This document shows, one piece after another, positions 1 to 6,319 of a DNA stretch of 8,696 bases. The stretch's first letter is position 1, and the number at the start of each line of letters is the position of its first letter. The notes beneath the pieces were generated by a model. That model was given only the letters and a program-made list of their open reading frames with translations. It made no database searches and was not told where the DNA came from. The position numbers were made by a program, and so were the translations under genes. The stretch is from Microbacteriaceae bacterium (lineage in GTDB: Bacteria > Actinomycetota > Actinomycetes > Actinomycetales > Microbacteriaceae), in NCBI GenBank assembly GCA_017744755.1, contig JAGIAU010000081.1, positions 1 through 8,696 on the forward strand. The letters run 5' to 3'.

Positions 1-1013
1 AGACAGGTCCGCCACCATTGAGGGCCTGTGACGATGGCCCGGGTCCGCACCCCGGAGGCGCGCGCGATCGCATCGAGCGGATCGCTCGCGGTGGCGAGGA
101 CCCGCCGCGGCGGCTCGACGATCTCGATGCCCTGCTCGTGACCGACGAGCCGCATGACCGCGACGAGCTCGTCCGTCGTCGCCGAGCTCGTGCTGCGCGC
201 GGCATCGGAGCCGAGGACGTCGGCGAGACGGCCGAGCGTGCGGTGCCGCAGATCGGCCTCATAGCCGACGCGACGACGGATCCGCTCGGCGACGAGCTCG
301 TCGGCGGCGTCGATGCGGCGGCGGAGCATCTCCAGGGCGGCGCGATGGAACGCGTCGATCCCGGCGATCGCGTCCGCGTGCTGCAGCGCCTCGGCGCTCC
401 GGTGCGGGACGAGCTCGAGCTCCGCATAGCCTCGGACCCAGCCTCGCGCCGGCACCGGGACGCGCAGCCGGTCGCCCTCGGGTCGTGCGTCGAACACCCC
501 GACCTCCGCCGCCTGCACCCAGACGGGGTGCGTCGCCGCCCACGCCGCCTCGCCCGGTCCGATCAGGGCCGGCTCCCCCGAGCTCAGCGCGACGCCGGCC
601 TCCGGCGCCTCTGCCTCGAGCGCGGCGCTGATCGCGCCGAGCCAGTCGTCCACGAGGCCCGCGAGCACCGCGGCGCGATGCCCGCGATGCCCGGTCAGCG
701 CCGACGCCGGCAGACCGCGCAGCTCCGTGCCCGGCTCGATGCCGACGGCGATGAGCCGCACGGCGGCGTCGGTCGGCGGCGCGAGCACGAGCCCGCCGGT
801 CATGACCTCGACGACCGGCGTCCGGCGCTCGTGCAGGGCGCCGCCCGGCGGCTGCGCGAAGACGACCACCCGGCCACGGCTGACGATCCAGGCGCTCGCG
901 GGATCGTCGAGCTCGAGCGGCGTCGTCGCCGGCACCTCCCGCGGTTCGGACGCGCCGAGCGCCTCGGCGACCTCGAGCGCCTCCCGCGCCGCGGACAGCA
1001 TCGTCGTCGCCAT
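1..1013 (-). CDS. NHLM-type bacteriocin system ABC transporter, ATP-binding protein (N-terminal part, runs off left edge)
   Basis: Partial gene of which about 337 codons are visible; the frame stays open to base 1, so the transmembrane and ATPase parts lie outside. The visible part is the soluble N-terminal extension, which in NHLM second-ABC proteins resembles a cyclic-nucleotide-binding-like region followed by a linker. It has short beta-rich stretches near residues 40-100 (SRGRVVVFAQ, VRLIAVGIEPGTELRG), a helical section, a second beta stretch (DRLRVPVPARGWVRGYAEL) and a long helix with MLRRRIDAADELVAERIRRR. The last visible residues, DPLDAIARASGVRTRAIV then QWW, match the spot just before the membrane domain in this family (recalled from the family, not searched). 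The ATG shares its A with the TGA of the upstream peptidase exporter (TGATG) and follows GGGGAG five bases upstream, so the two are translationally coupled. Together they would supply the two ABC subunits of a peptide exporter. No Walker motifs are visible because of the truncation. Confidence 0.78.
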   Translation of the reverse strand, partial: MATTMLSAAREALEVAEALGASEPREVPATTPLELDDPASAWIVSRGRVVVFAQPPGGALHERRTPVVEVMTGGLVLAPPTDAAVRLIAVGIEPGTELRGLPASALTGHRGHRAAVLAGLVDDWLGAISAALEAEAPEAGVALSSGEPALIGPGEAAWAATHPVWVQAAEVGVFDARPEGDRLRVPVPARGWVRGYAELELVPHRSAEALQHADAIAGIDAFHRAALEMLRRRIDAADELVAERIRRRVGYEADLRHRTLGRLADVLGSDAARSTSSATTDELVAVMRLVGHEQGIEIVEPPRRVLATASDPLDAIARASGVRTRAIVTGPQWWRTC

Positions 1014-3235
1014 CACTGCTCCCCGAGCAGCGTCGCGTAGCTGCCCTTGGGACGCAGCAGCTCGTCATGCGTGCCGCGCTCCACGATCCGGCCGTGGTCG
1101 AGCACGAGGATCTCGTCGGCGTCGCGGATCGTCGACAGGCGATGCGCGACGATGATCGTCGTGCAGCCGCGCGCGCGGATCGCCGCGTCGATGCGCTGCT
1201 CGAAGATGGGGTCGAGCGCGCTCGTCGCCTCATCCATGACGAGCACGGAGGGGTCCGCCGCGAGCGCCCTGGCGATCTCCAGGCGCTGTCGCTGACCGCC
1301 GCTCCAGTCCCGGCCGTCCTCGTCGATGCGGCGGTCGAATCCGCCCTCGCGGGTGACGATGTCGGTGTAGATCGCCGCGTCCCGGGCGGCGCGCGCGACC
1401 GAGGCCTCGGGCACGGTGGGGTCCCAGAGCGTGAGGTTGTCGCGCACGGTGCCGCTGAACAGCCGGATGTCCTGGTCGACGAAGGCGAGCGACGTCGCGA
1501 GCGCCTCCCGCGGCAGGCGCTTGCGGGGGAAGTCGTCGATGAGCACCTCGCCCTCCCACGGCGAGCTCAGTCCGGCGACGAGCCGGGCGATCGTGGACTT
1601 GCCGCTGCCGCTCGGTCCGACGATCGCGACGCGCTGCCCCGGCTCGACGAGCAGGTCGAGCTCCGTGATGAGCGGCGGGGCGATCGGGCTGTAGCCGAAG
1701 GTGACGCCGCGCAGCTCGACCCGGCCGCGGAGCTTCGACGGCACCCGGCGACCGATGCTCGCCCGCTCCGCCTCGGTCCTGATCTCCGGGTACGGCGTCG
1801 CGCCGCCGGGAAGGGCGGCTGCGGGATCGACGGGGTGGTTCATGACGTCGTCGACCGCGACGATGCCGCCGGCGACCTGCTGCGTGACCGAGCCGAGGCT
1901 GACGAGCTGGATGAGCGGAGCGCTGAAGCCGGCCGCGAGGATCTGGACGGCGACGAGCGTGCCGAGCATGAGCTCGCCGCCGATGACCATGTAGCCCCCG
2001 ATGGCGATGATCGCCGCCGTGCTCAGCGCGCCGAGCAGCCGGGGCACCGACGTGAGCACCGCGATCGAGGCCTCCATCGCGTGCAGCGTGTCGTCGACCT
2101 TCGCCACGATCCCCGACCACTTCGCGAAGAACGAGCCGCCCTCGCTCGACGCCTTGATCGTCTCGATGCTGCGGACCGCGATCGCCGCGTTGGCGAGCAG
2201 CTTGCCGTTGTCCTGCGCGAGCACGATGCTCGCGTCGCGCTGCCGGCGGATCTGGGAGCGCAGCGCGAGCGCGTTGAGCAGCGCGAGGCCGAGGCACACC
2301 AGCGCGAGCTGCCAGGAGTAGACGAACATGACGACGAGGTAGAACGCACTCGTCAGCAGCGCGAGCAGCGCGGCGGAGAGATTGCTCGACAGGAGGACCG
2401 CCACCTGGTCGTTCGCGTCGACCCGGTTCGCGATGTGCCCGGCGTAGCGCTGGGAGAAGAACTGGATCGGCAGGCGCAGGACGTGCTCGACGAAGCGGGT
2501 CGACATCGTGATCGCGAGCGACAGCGAGAGCCGCAGCAGCACGGCCTGCTGGAGCCAGATGAGCAGCCCCTGCGCGAGCGCGGCGACGGCGACGCCGACG
2601 ATGAGGATCGCCGTCCAGTCGTGATGCCCGAGGCCGAGGACGTCGTTCACGAAGATCCGCGCGGCCGCGGGGACGAACAGTCCGGGGACGAGGAGCCCCA
2701 GGCCGGCGAGCAGGCAGAACCAGAGCACCGAGGCGCCGTGCGAGAAGCGCTGCCGCAGCGCCGCGACGAGCGACGGCCGGGTCCCGCCGCGCGCGAACTC
2801 CGCCGTCGGCGAGAACTCCAGGGCGATGCCGGTGAAGGACGCGTCGAACTCCTGCCAGCTCACCCGTCGCGGGCCGCTCGCCGGGTCGTTGAGCTCGACG
2901 CCGCGGGGCCCGTAGCCCTCGACGACGACGAAGTGGTTGAACTGCCAGAAGACGATGATCGGCAGCCGGACCCCGTCGAGCGCCTCCGGCTCCATCCGGA
3001 CGCCCTTCGCCTCGAGGCCGTAGTGCCGCGCCGCGCGCAGGATGTTGCTCGCCTTCGCGCCGTCGCGCGAGACGCCGCACTGGGCGCGAAGCTCCTCGAG
3101 CGCGACCCAGCGGCCGTAGTGGGCGAGCACGCTCCCGAGCGCGGCCGCCCCGCACTCCGTCGCCTCCATCTGCAGGACCGTCGGCGTCCGGATGCGCCGC
3201 GAGGTGCGACCCGTGGGGGCGGCGACGGCCGTCAC
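1013..3235 (-). CDS. NHLM-type peptidase-containing ABC exporter (C39 peptidase + membrane domain + ATPase)
   Basis: Inner-membrane exporter that would cut a double-glycine leader from a peptide and export the mature part using ATP; 740 aa, normal for the family. Residues 1-130 are a C39 cysteine peptidase: oxyanion Gln22 and catalytic Cys28 (LQMEATECGAA), His101 (FNHFVVVEG) and Asp117 (LNDPASG) are all present, so it should be active. Hydrophobic segments from about 165 to 435 form the membrane domain. The ATPase has Walker A GPSGSGKS (540-547), signature SGGQRQR (645-651), Walker B VLVMDE (664-669) with catalytic Glu669, and the H-loop His698. I chose the GTG at 3235: it overlaps the TGA of the upstream fusion-protein gene by four bases (GTGA) and has GAGGA six bases ahead. 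The open frame runs further upstream only in antisense of codon structure, giving Arg-rich sequence without homology. It is the likely processing enzyme for the two GG peptides at 4161 and 5523. Confidence 0.95.
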   Translation of the reverse strand: MTAVAAPTGRTSRRIRTPTVLQMEATECGAAALGSVLAHYGRWVALEELRAQCGVSRDGAKASNILRAARHYGLEAKGVRMEPEALDGVRLPIIVFWQFNHFVVVEGYGPRGVELNDPASGPRRVSWQEFDASFTGIALEFSPTAEFARGGTRPSLVAALRQRFSHGASVLWFCLLAGLGLLVPGLFVPAAARIFVNDVLGLGHHDWTAILIVGVAVAALAQGLLIWLQQAVLLRLSLSLAITMSTRFVEHVLRLPIQFFSQRYAGHIANRVDANDQVAVLLSSNLSAALLALLTSAFYLVVMFVYSWQLALVCLGLALLNALALRSQIRRQRDASIVLAQDNGKLLANAAIAVRSIETIKASSEGGSFFAKWSGIVAKVDDTLHAMEASIAVLTSVPRLLGALSTAAIIAIGGYMVIGGELMLGTLVAVQILAAGFSAPLIQLVSLGSVTQQVAGGIVAVDDVMNHPVDPAAALPGGATPYPEIRTEAERASIGRRVPSKLRGRVELRGVTFGYSPIAPPLITELDLLVEPGQRVAIVGPSGSGKSTIARLVAGLSSPWEGEVLIDDFPRKRLPREALATSLAFVDQDIRLFSGTVRDNLTLWDPTVPEASVARAARDAAIYTDIVTREGGFDRRIDEDGRDWSGGQRQRLEIARALAADPSVLVMDEATSALDPIFEQRIDAAIRARGCTTIIVAHRLSTIRDADEILVLDHGRIVERGTHDELLRPKGSYATLLGEQ

Positions 3236-4071
3236 AGCACGTCCTCGATCGGGTGCTTCTCGCCGGTGATGAAGACCGCGGTCGCCGGGGTTCCGGCGGG
3301 GATCGCTCCGGCAGGCCCCTCCCCGCCGCCCCAAACCAGCCCGCTCGGCGTGCGCGCGGAGCGCTCCAGCTCGACGACGACCTCGTTCGACGGACCGAGC
3401 GCCGTGATCGTCTCGACGGTCTGCTGGTCCTGCAGGATGAACGCGAGGCGCTCGGCGGTGGCGGGGAACGCACTGATCGACTGCACCCGGCCGACGACGA
3501 AGCCGAACTCCTCGCCGAGCTCGGCGCCGAACTGGACGTGCACCTCGGTGCCGGCCTCGAGGGATGCGACCTCCGAGCTCGGGAGATAGGCGTAGACGAC
3601 GAGCGGCCAGCCGGCGGGCTCGATGACCGCGAGCCGCTCGCCGGCGACGACGTAGGCGCCGACCACGGTGTCGATCTCCTTGACCGTGCCGGTCTCCGGC
3701 GCCGTGATCGCGACCCGCTCGCCCGTCGACCCGAGCGTCTCGCCGACGATCTCGCCCGCGACGACGTGATCGCCTGGGCCCAGGTCGAAGGCGACGACCC
3801 GGCCCTCCGCGGTCGCCTCGACCTGACGCAGTCCTCCCTCCGGGAGCGCGTAGCCGGGGCCCGACTTCGTCACGGGCACGCTGCCGAGACACGCCCACAG
3901 GATCGTGACGCCGAGCAGCACGAGCAGGGCGATGAGCAGCAGCCACCGTCGCGCCGGGATGTGCTTCGACATCCGGGTGAGCTCGTCCGCGGTCGTCGCG
4001 CTCGCCACCGCGGCGCTGCGGAACCGGCCCCCGGCGTGCGGATCCGCCGGCGGCGCATCCGACGTACTCAT
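3232..4071 (-). CDS. NHLM-type secretion protein, HlyD-like membrane fusion/adaptor protein
   Basis: 279-aa adaptor, first gene of the export operon. A cytoplasmic N-terminus (1-42) is followed by one transmembrane segment (about 43-63, WLLLIALLVLLGVTILWACLG with flanking Arg41-Arg42), then an extracytoplasmic part. Two biotinyl-lipoyl-like half motifs are visible, around 84-112 (VEATAEGRVVAFDLGPGDHV) and 120-151 (VAITAPETGTVKEIDTVVGA), with a beta-barrel-like region after 155. Such proteins normally pair with peptidase ABC exporters; in a Gram-positive cell it would act at the outer face of the membrane. There is no long coiled coil between the half motifs, as is usual in the NHLM version. 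The ATG at 4071 is preferred because a TANNNT -10 box sits seven bases upstream and there is no Shine-Dalgarno sequence. The reading frame also remains open further upstream, but that part reads as Arg/Pro-rich shadow sequence antisense to the peptide gene. It overlaps the next gene by four bases. Confidence 0.9.
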   Translation of the reverse strand: MSTSDAPPADPHAGGRFRSAAVASATTADELTRMSKHIPARRWLLLIALLVLLGVTILWACLGSVPVTKSGPGYALPEGGLRQVEATAEGRVVAFDLGPGDHVVAGEIVGETLGSTGERVAITAPETGTVKEIDTVVGAYVVAGERLAVIEPAGWPLVVYAYLPSSEVASLEAGTEVHVQFGAELGEEFGFVVGRVQSISAFPATAERLAFILQDQQTVETITALGPSNEVVVELERSARTPSGLVWGGGEGPAGAIPAGTPATAVFITGEKHPIEDVL

Positions 4072-4078
4072 CGCACCG

Positions 4079-4084
4079 AGACTA
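4079..4084 (-). promoter_or_regulatory. -10 box of the export operon (leaderless start)
   Basis: TAGTCT on the minus strand (TANNNT), seven bases from the ATG at 4071. No Shine-Dalgarno sequence lies in between, so transcription would start at or one base from the start codon, as is common in actinobacteria. The -35 position falls on the palindrome at 4096-4109; it has no good TTGACA match. Confidence 0.55.
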
Positions 4085-4095
4085 GCGGAACGCAG

Positions 4096-4109
4096 CGCGG
4101 GAACCCGCG
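4096..4109. promoter_or_regulatory. 14-bp palindrome in the divergent intergenic region, candidate operator
   Basis: CGCGGGAACCCGCG: two 6-bp arms (CGCGGG/CCCGCG) around central AA. It covers the -35 positions of both the leftward export-operon promoter (4084-4079) and the rightward peptide-1 promoter (4117-4122). One bound regulator could therefore control both. No regulator gene is visible in the window. High GC makes short palindromes easier to get by chance, so this is a moderate call. Confidence 0.4.
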
Positions 4110-4116
4110 GCGCGAC

Positions 4117-4122
4117 TAGAAT
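4117..4122 (+). promoter_or_regulatory. -10 box for peptide gene 1
   Basis: TAGAAT, five of six bases of TATAAT, 38 bases before the ATG at 4161. It leaves room for a ~30-base leader mRNA that carries the GGAAGGG ribosome site. No clear -35; that position lies in the palindrome at 4096-4109. Confidence 0.5.
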
Positions 4123-4147
4123 CGCGAGCAGTCGGGATGCTCCGGGC

Positions 4148-4154
4148 GGAAGGG
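4148..4154 (+). promoter_or_regulatory. Shine-Dalgarno site deciding the start of peptide gene 1
   Basis: GGAAGGG lies six bases before the ATG at 4161 and directly touches the ATG at 4155, so 4161 is the functional start. This is unlike peptide gene 2, which appears leaderless. Confidence 0.7.
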
Positions 4155-4160
4155 ATGACG

Positions 4161-4295
4161 ATGGACGAGACGCCGCGACCGCAGGACGCGACCGAGGATC
4201 TCGACGACGCGGAGCTGACGAACATCGTCGGCGGGCAGGGGACCCCGGTCTTCGGCCAGCGGATAGGCGACGGCGGCACCGGGCCGTACAACTGA
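4161..4295 (+). CDS. Double-glycine leader peptide 1 (putative exported peptide precursor, 44 aa)
   Basis: Small gene found by hand translation; it starts MDETPRPQDATEDLDDAELT and continues NIVGG. The acidic leader (residues 1-25) ends in Gly24-Gly25 with Ile at -4, Leu at -7 and Leu at -12, the pattern read by C39 peptidases. Predicted mature peptide: QGTPVFGQRIGDGGTGPYN, 19 residues with six Gly, two Pro, two Thr and no Cys or Ser. The ATG at 4161 is chosen over the one at 4155 because GGAAGGG (4148-4154) lies six bases before 4161 and abuts 4155. It is divergent from the NHLM export operon, 89 bases from that start. A -10-like TAGAAT is at 4117-4122. Its leader is paralogous to that of the peptide at 5523-5389. 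Function is not known: bacteriocin-like peptide or signal peptide are both possible, modified or not. The precursor call rests on leader plus neighbourhood; core homology could not be tested. Confidence 0.85.
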   Translation: MDETPRPQDATEDLDDAELTNIVGGQGTPVFGQRIGDGGTGPYN

Positions 4296-4358
4296 TCCGA
4301 CCGCGTCGACCGGGCTCCGGGTGCCCTGGCCGCGCCGGTTTCGAGCCGCCTGGCCGCC

Positions 4359-5324
4359 CTAGGACCGTTCCGCGCGGATCGCGGCCTCGAGGCGCCGATA
4401 CGCGTGCTCGAAGCCGACGGCGAAGCCGGTGGTGAGCAGCTCGTCCCGCTGCTCGCGGGTCGGGCAGTGGATGAGCTGCGTGAGGACCGTCCCGCCGGCG
4501 ACGGGGACGTACGTCACATCGCTGATGAAGCCATCGGCCGTGGTGTGGATCGGGTGCTCCGTGACGACCATCCGGTACGGCTCGATCGCCTCGACGACCT
4601 CCCCCTGGTAGCCGAGGCGCTCGCCCGTCGCCGGGTTCTCCCACTCGAATCGATACCGTTCGCCTGGCAGGGATGCGACCTCGATGACCGGCATCGTCCA
4701 GCCGTCGGGGCCGAACATCCAGGCCATCAGCAGTTCGGCGTCCTGGTGCGCGCGCCAGGCGTCCTCGACGGCGACGTCGAGATAGCCGCAGATCCGGATC
4801 ATCGTGTCCGAGATCGCCATCGCGGTCGGCGGCAGTCCGGGGCCGTCCGGGTCGGCGATCACCTCGGCGATGCGGTCGGCGGTATGCGCCATCCTGGCCG
4901 TCGTGCCGTTCTCGACGGCGGTCTCGAGCGCCGAGCCCGACAGGAAGTGGTGGGTCATGGCGAAGCGCGTGCCATCGGGTGTCGGCGTGTTCGTCCCGAC
5001 GATCCGGGTGGCCGGCACGTCGCGGCTCTGCTCACCGAACTCGTCGAAGTTCTCGTCGATCGACTCCCACAGATGCGGCGGCTCGATCCGGGCCCATTCC
5101 CAGCGCCCCTCCAGCGTGCTGCCGTCGCTGAGCGGCTGCCAGAACGCGCTCCGCCCGCCGACGCGGAAGTCGTTGCGGGTGTAGACGGCCGGCCGCCCCG
5201 GCGCTCCGGCGATCCGCTCGAGCTGCCGGATGTCGGCGAAGACGTCCCACACCCGCTGCGGCGGCACCGGGAAGTCGGCGGTCACCGTGATGGTCAGCGC
5301 CTCGCGGTCGATCTCGACGCTCAT
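4359..5324 (-). CDS. Tandem SRPBCC (AHSA1/START-like) domain protein
   Basis: 321-aa soluble cytoplasmic protein built of two START-like (SRPBCC) halves, each opening with the family's strand-helix signature. Half one has residues 11-30 (TITVTADFPVPPQRVWDVFA) and runs to about 150, with the typical FRVGGRSAFW and EGRWEWARIEPPHLW strands. Half two starts near 172 with ICGYLDVAVEDAWRAHQDAE, then FEWENPATGERLGYQGEVVEAIEP, and ends in the long C-terminal helix (EHAYRRLEAAIRA). These folds bind hydrophobic ligands or act as stress-related or chaperone-like proteins; the ligand cannot be read from sequence. Start at 5324: GGAGAGG (5335-5329) is four bases upstream. The gene lies 64 bases after the stop of the second peptide gene on the same strand with no evident terminator between, so co-transcription is likely. 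Its 3' end faces peptide gene 1 with a 63-base gap. A role in the peptide system is inferred from position only. Confidence 0.85.
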   Translation of the reverse strand: MSVEIDREALTITVTADFPVPPQRVWDVFADIRQLERIAGAPGRPAVYTRNDFRVGGRSAFWQPLSDGSTLEGRWEWARIEPPHLWESIDENFDEFGEQSRDVPATRIVGTNTPTPDGTRFAMTHHFLSGSALETAVENGTTARMAHTADRIAEVIADPDGPGLPPTAMAISDTMIRICGYLDVAVEDAWRAHQDAELLMAWMFGPDGWTMPVIEVASLPGERYRFEWENPATGERLGYQGEVVEAIEPYRMVVTEHPIHTTADGFISDVTYVPVAGGTVLTQLIHCPTREQRDELLTTGFAVGFEHAYRRLEAAIRAERS

Positions 5325-5388
5325 CCGGCCTCTCCGAGGGTCTGGTCCACCTGCTGCATGTATCGGGGCTTCCTGCCGGAGATCCCGG

Positions 5389-5523
5389 CTACCGGGGGTA
5401 GCCCGACGGGAACTCGTACTGTCCGCCGCCGTCGGCACCGCCGGCCACGTCGCCCAGGGCGTCGTCATCGAGCTCCTCGATGCCGTCGGCCTCATCCGGC
5501 TGCTCCGGCTGTTCCTCGCTCAT
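5389..5523 (-). CDS. Double-glycine leader peptide 2 (putative exported peptide precursor, 44 aa)
   Basis: Small gene found by hand translation; it begins MSEEQPEQPDEADG, then IEELDDDALGDVAGG. The strongly acidic 29-residue leader ends in Gly28-Gly29 with Val at -4, Leu at -7, Leu at -12 and Ile at -15, which fits the known ComA/LahT-type C39 recognition positions even better than peptide 1. Predicted mature peptide: ADGGGQYEFPSGYPR, 15 residues, no Cys, no Thr, one Ser. The last 14 leader residues align with peptide 1 without gaps, 7 of 14 identical. The ATG at 5523 is preceded by TACAGT (5535-5530) with six bases between and no clear Shine-Dalgarno sequence, so it is probably leaderless. 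The SRPBCC gene follows 64 bases downstream; the membrane-protein gene ends 79 bases upstream. Peptide activity is unknown. The chief doubt is whether such a short frame is expressed; the leader match to peptide 1 argues that it is. Confidence 0.83.
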   Translation of the reverse strand: MSEEQPEQPDEADGIEELDDDALGDVAGGADGGGQYEFPSGYPR

Positions 5524-5529
5524 GGCTCA

Positions 5530-5535
5530 ACTGTA
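5530..5535 (-). promoter_or_regulatory. -10 box of peptide gene 2 (leaderless start)
   Basis: TACAGT on the minus strand, followed by six bases (tgagcc) and the ATG at 5523. This TANNNT-N6-start layout suggests a leaderless transcript that probably continues into the SRPBCC gene. Confidence 0.5.
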
Positions 5536-5539
5536 CGCT

Positions 5540-5568
5540 CGGAGCCCCCGTCACGTCCGGAGGCTCCG
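5540..5568. promoter_or_regulatory. Inverted repeat upstream of peptide gene 2
   Basis: CGGAGCC (5540-5546) and GGCTCCG (5562-5568) form perfect 7-bp arms around 15 bases. The repeat sits just upstream of the -10 box at 5535-5530 and just after the stop of the membrane-protein gene at 5603. It may be a terminator-like hairpin for that gene (no T tract) or an operator over the -35 region of peptide gene 2. Confidence 0.4.
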
Positions 5569-5602
5569 CTCCTGGCCTCGGCGTCCGCCGTCCCCTGGCC
5601 GT

Positions 5603-6313
5603 TCAGATGAACATGAACTCCAGCTCGATCTCCGGGTCGATGCTCTGCGCGATGCCCGTGTAGAAGTCGCGCGCCTGATCCTGGAGCGTGTCGCGGTTGT
5701 CGGCGACGTACTGCGCCTCGCTCGAGCCGCTCAGGATCTCGTCCGCCATCGCGATCTCGTCGATCTCGGGCGTGATCCAGCTGAGGGCGCCGTTCGCCTC
5801 GACGGCGATCCGCAGGTCGACGTCGTCCTGCCCGATGAACTCGAACGCCGGGACCGCGACGCGGAAGCGGCCGTCCCCAAGGGGCTCGATCCGCACGTCC
5901 GCGCCGTCGATGCCGAGCTTGGCGGCGAACGAGTACTGGACGAACAGGGCGCGTTCGCTCCCCGGCACCTCCCACGGGCCCCAGGGGAACTCCCACGTCG
6001 TCGCGCGCTTCTTCGACTCGATGCCCTGGACCTGGAGACTGAGCAGGGCGACCTGCTGGGTGCGTTCGATCGCGCCGATGAATCGCTCGTCGACCGTCTC
6101 CGTGTGCGTGTTCACCACCAGGGGCCGCGTGAGCGCGAAGAAGATCGCGAGACCCGCCGCGACGACGACCGCGAAGGCGAGGAGGCCGAAGAGCAGGAGC
6201 TGCCCGAACCAGCCGAGCCCGCGACGGCGCTCCGGCGCCGGCGGCACGACGACCGTCACGGGCGCCGGCGCGGGCGCGTCGGGGTCGGGGCGGAGCCGGA
6301 CGTCGTCGTTCAT
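5603..6313 (-). CDS. Single-pass membrane protein of unknown function
   Basis: 236 aa, not recognised with confidence. An N-terminal Pro/Ala-rich cytoplasmic tail (1-32, with PDPDAPAPAPV and PPAPERRR) is followed by one transmembrane helix (about 36-61, QLLLFGLLAFAVVVAAGLAIFFAL). An outside domain of about 170 residues rich in alternating beta strands follows and ends in acidic ELEFMFI. The block just after the membrane (VVNTHTETVDERFIGAIERT, then LLSLQVQGIE) loosely recalls DUF4230-type proteins; I hold that only as a weak possibility. The Trp-rich WEFPWGPWEVPG stretch near residue 108 may be a surface loop. The gene is divergent from the GTPase gene (77-base gap) and lies upstream of peptide gene 2 on the same strand. 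It could be a housekeeping protein or an immunity/accessory protein of the peptide system; nothing in the sequence decides this. Start at 6313 is backed by TACGCT (6325-6320), six bases upstream. Confidence 0.8.
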   Translation of the reverse strand: MNDDVRLRPDPDAPAPAPVTVVVPPAPERRRGLGWFGQLLLFGLLAFAVVVAAGLAIFFALTRPLVVNTHTETVDERFIGAIERTQQVALLSLQVQGIESKKRATTWEFPWGPWEVPGSERALFVQYSFAAKLGIDGADVRIEPLGDGRFRVAVPAFEFIGQDDVDLRIAVEANGALSWITPEIDEIAMADEILSGSSEAQYVADNRDTLQDQARDFYTGIAQSIDPEIELEFMFI

Positions 6314-6319
6314 GCCGCG

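Noticed and set aside
18..3589. Long open frames on the plus strand (340 and 840 codons) over the exporter genes.
   Set aside because: They are antisense to genes with clear C39/ABC motifs, are extremely rich in Arg, Asp, Pro and Ala, and show no domain; long shadow frames are expected at this GC.
3236..3946. N-terminal extension of the peptidase exporter to a 977-aa protein.
   Set aside because: The extension is an out-of-frame reading of the fusion-protein gene (Arg-rich, no homology); the GTG at 3235 with the GTGA overlap and GAGGA site fits the family length.
4155..4157. Earlier ATG for peptide gene 1.
   Set aside because: It directly abuts the GGAAGGG ribosome site, leaving no spacing; 4161 has six bases.
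4296..4358. Bidirectional terminator between peptide gene 1 and the SRPBCC gene.
   Set aside because: Only 4-bp stems (CCGG-gct-CCGG and GGGC/GCCC) and a short direct repeat ctggccgc are seen; no convincing hairpin or T tract.
4072..4644. N-terminal extension of the fusion protein to 470 aa.
   Set aside because: It would cover the divergent promoter region and peptide gene 1 in antisense, and the sequence upstream of 4071 is Arg/Pro/Gly-rich without structure.
5325..5495. Extension of the SRPBCC protein to 378 aa.
   Set aside because: It overlaps peptide gene 2 in another frame; GGAGAGG four bases before 5324 and the start of the SRPBCC fold support the shorter form.
4404..5663. A 419-codon plus-strand frame over the SRPBCC and peptide 2 region.
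   Set aside because: Antisense to the SRPBCC gene, low-complexity Arg/Asp/Ala composition and no recognisable domain.
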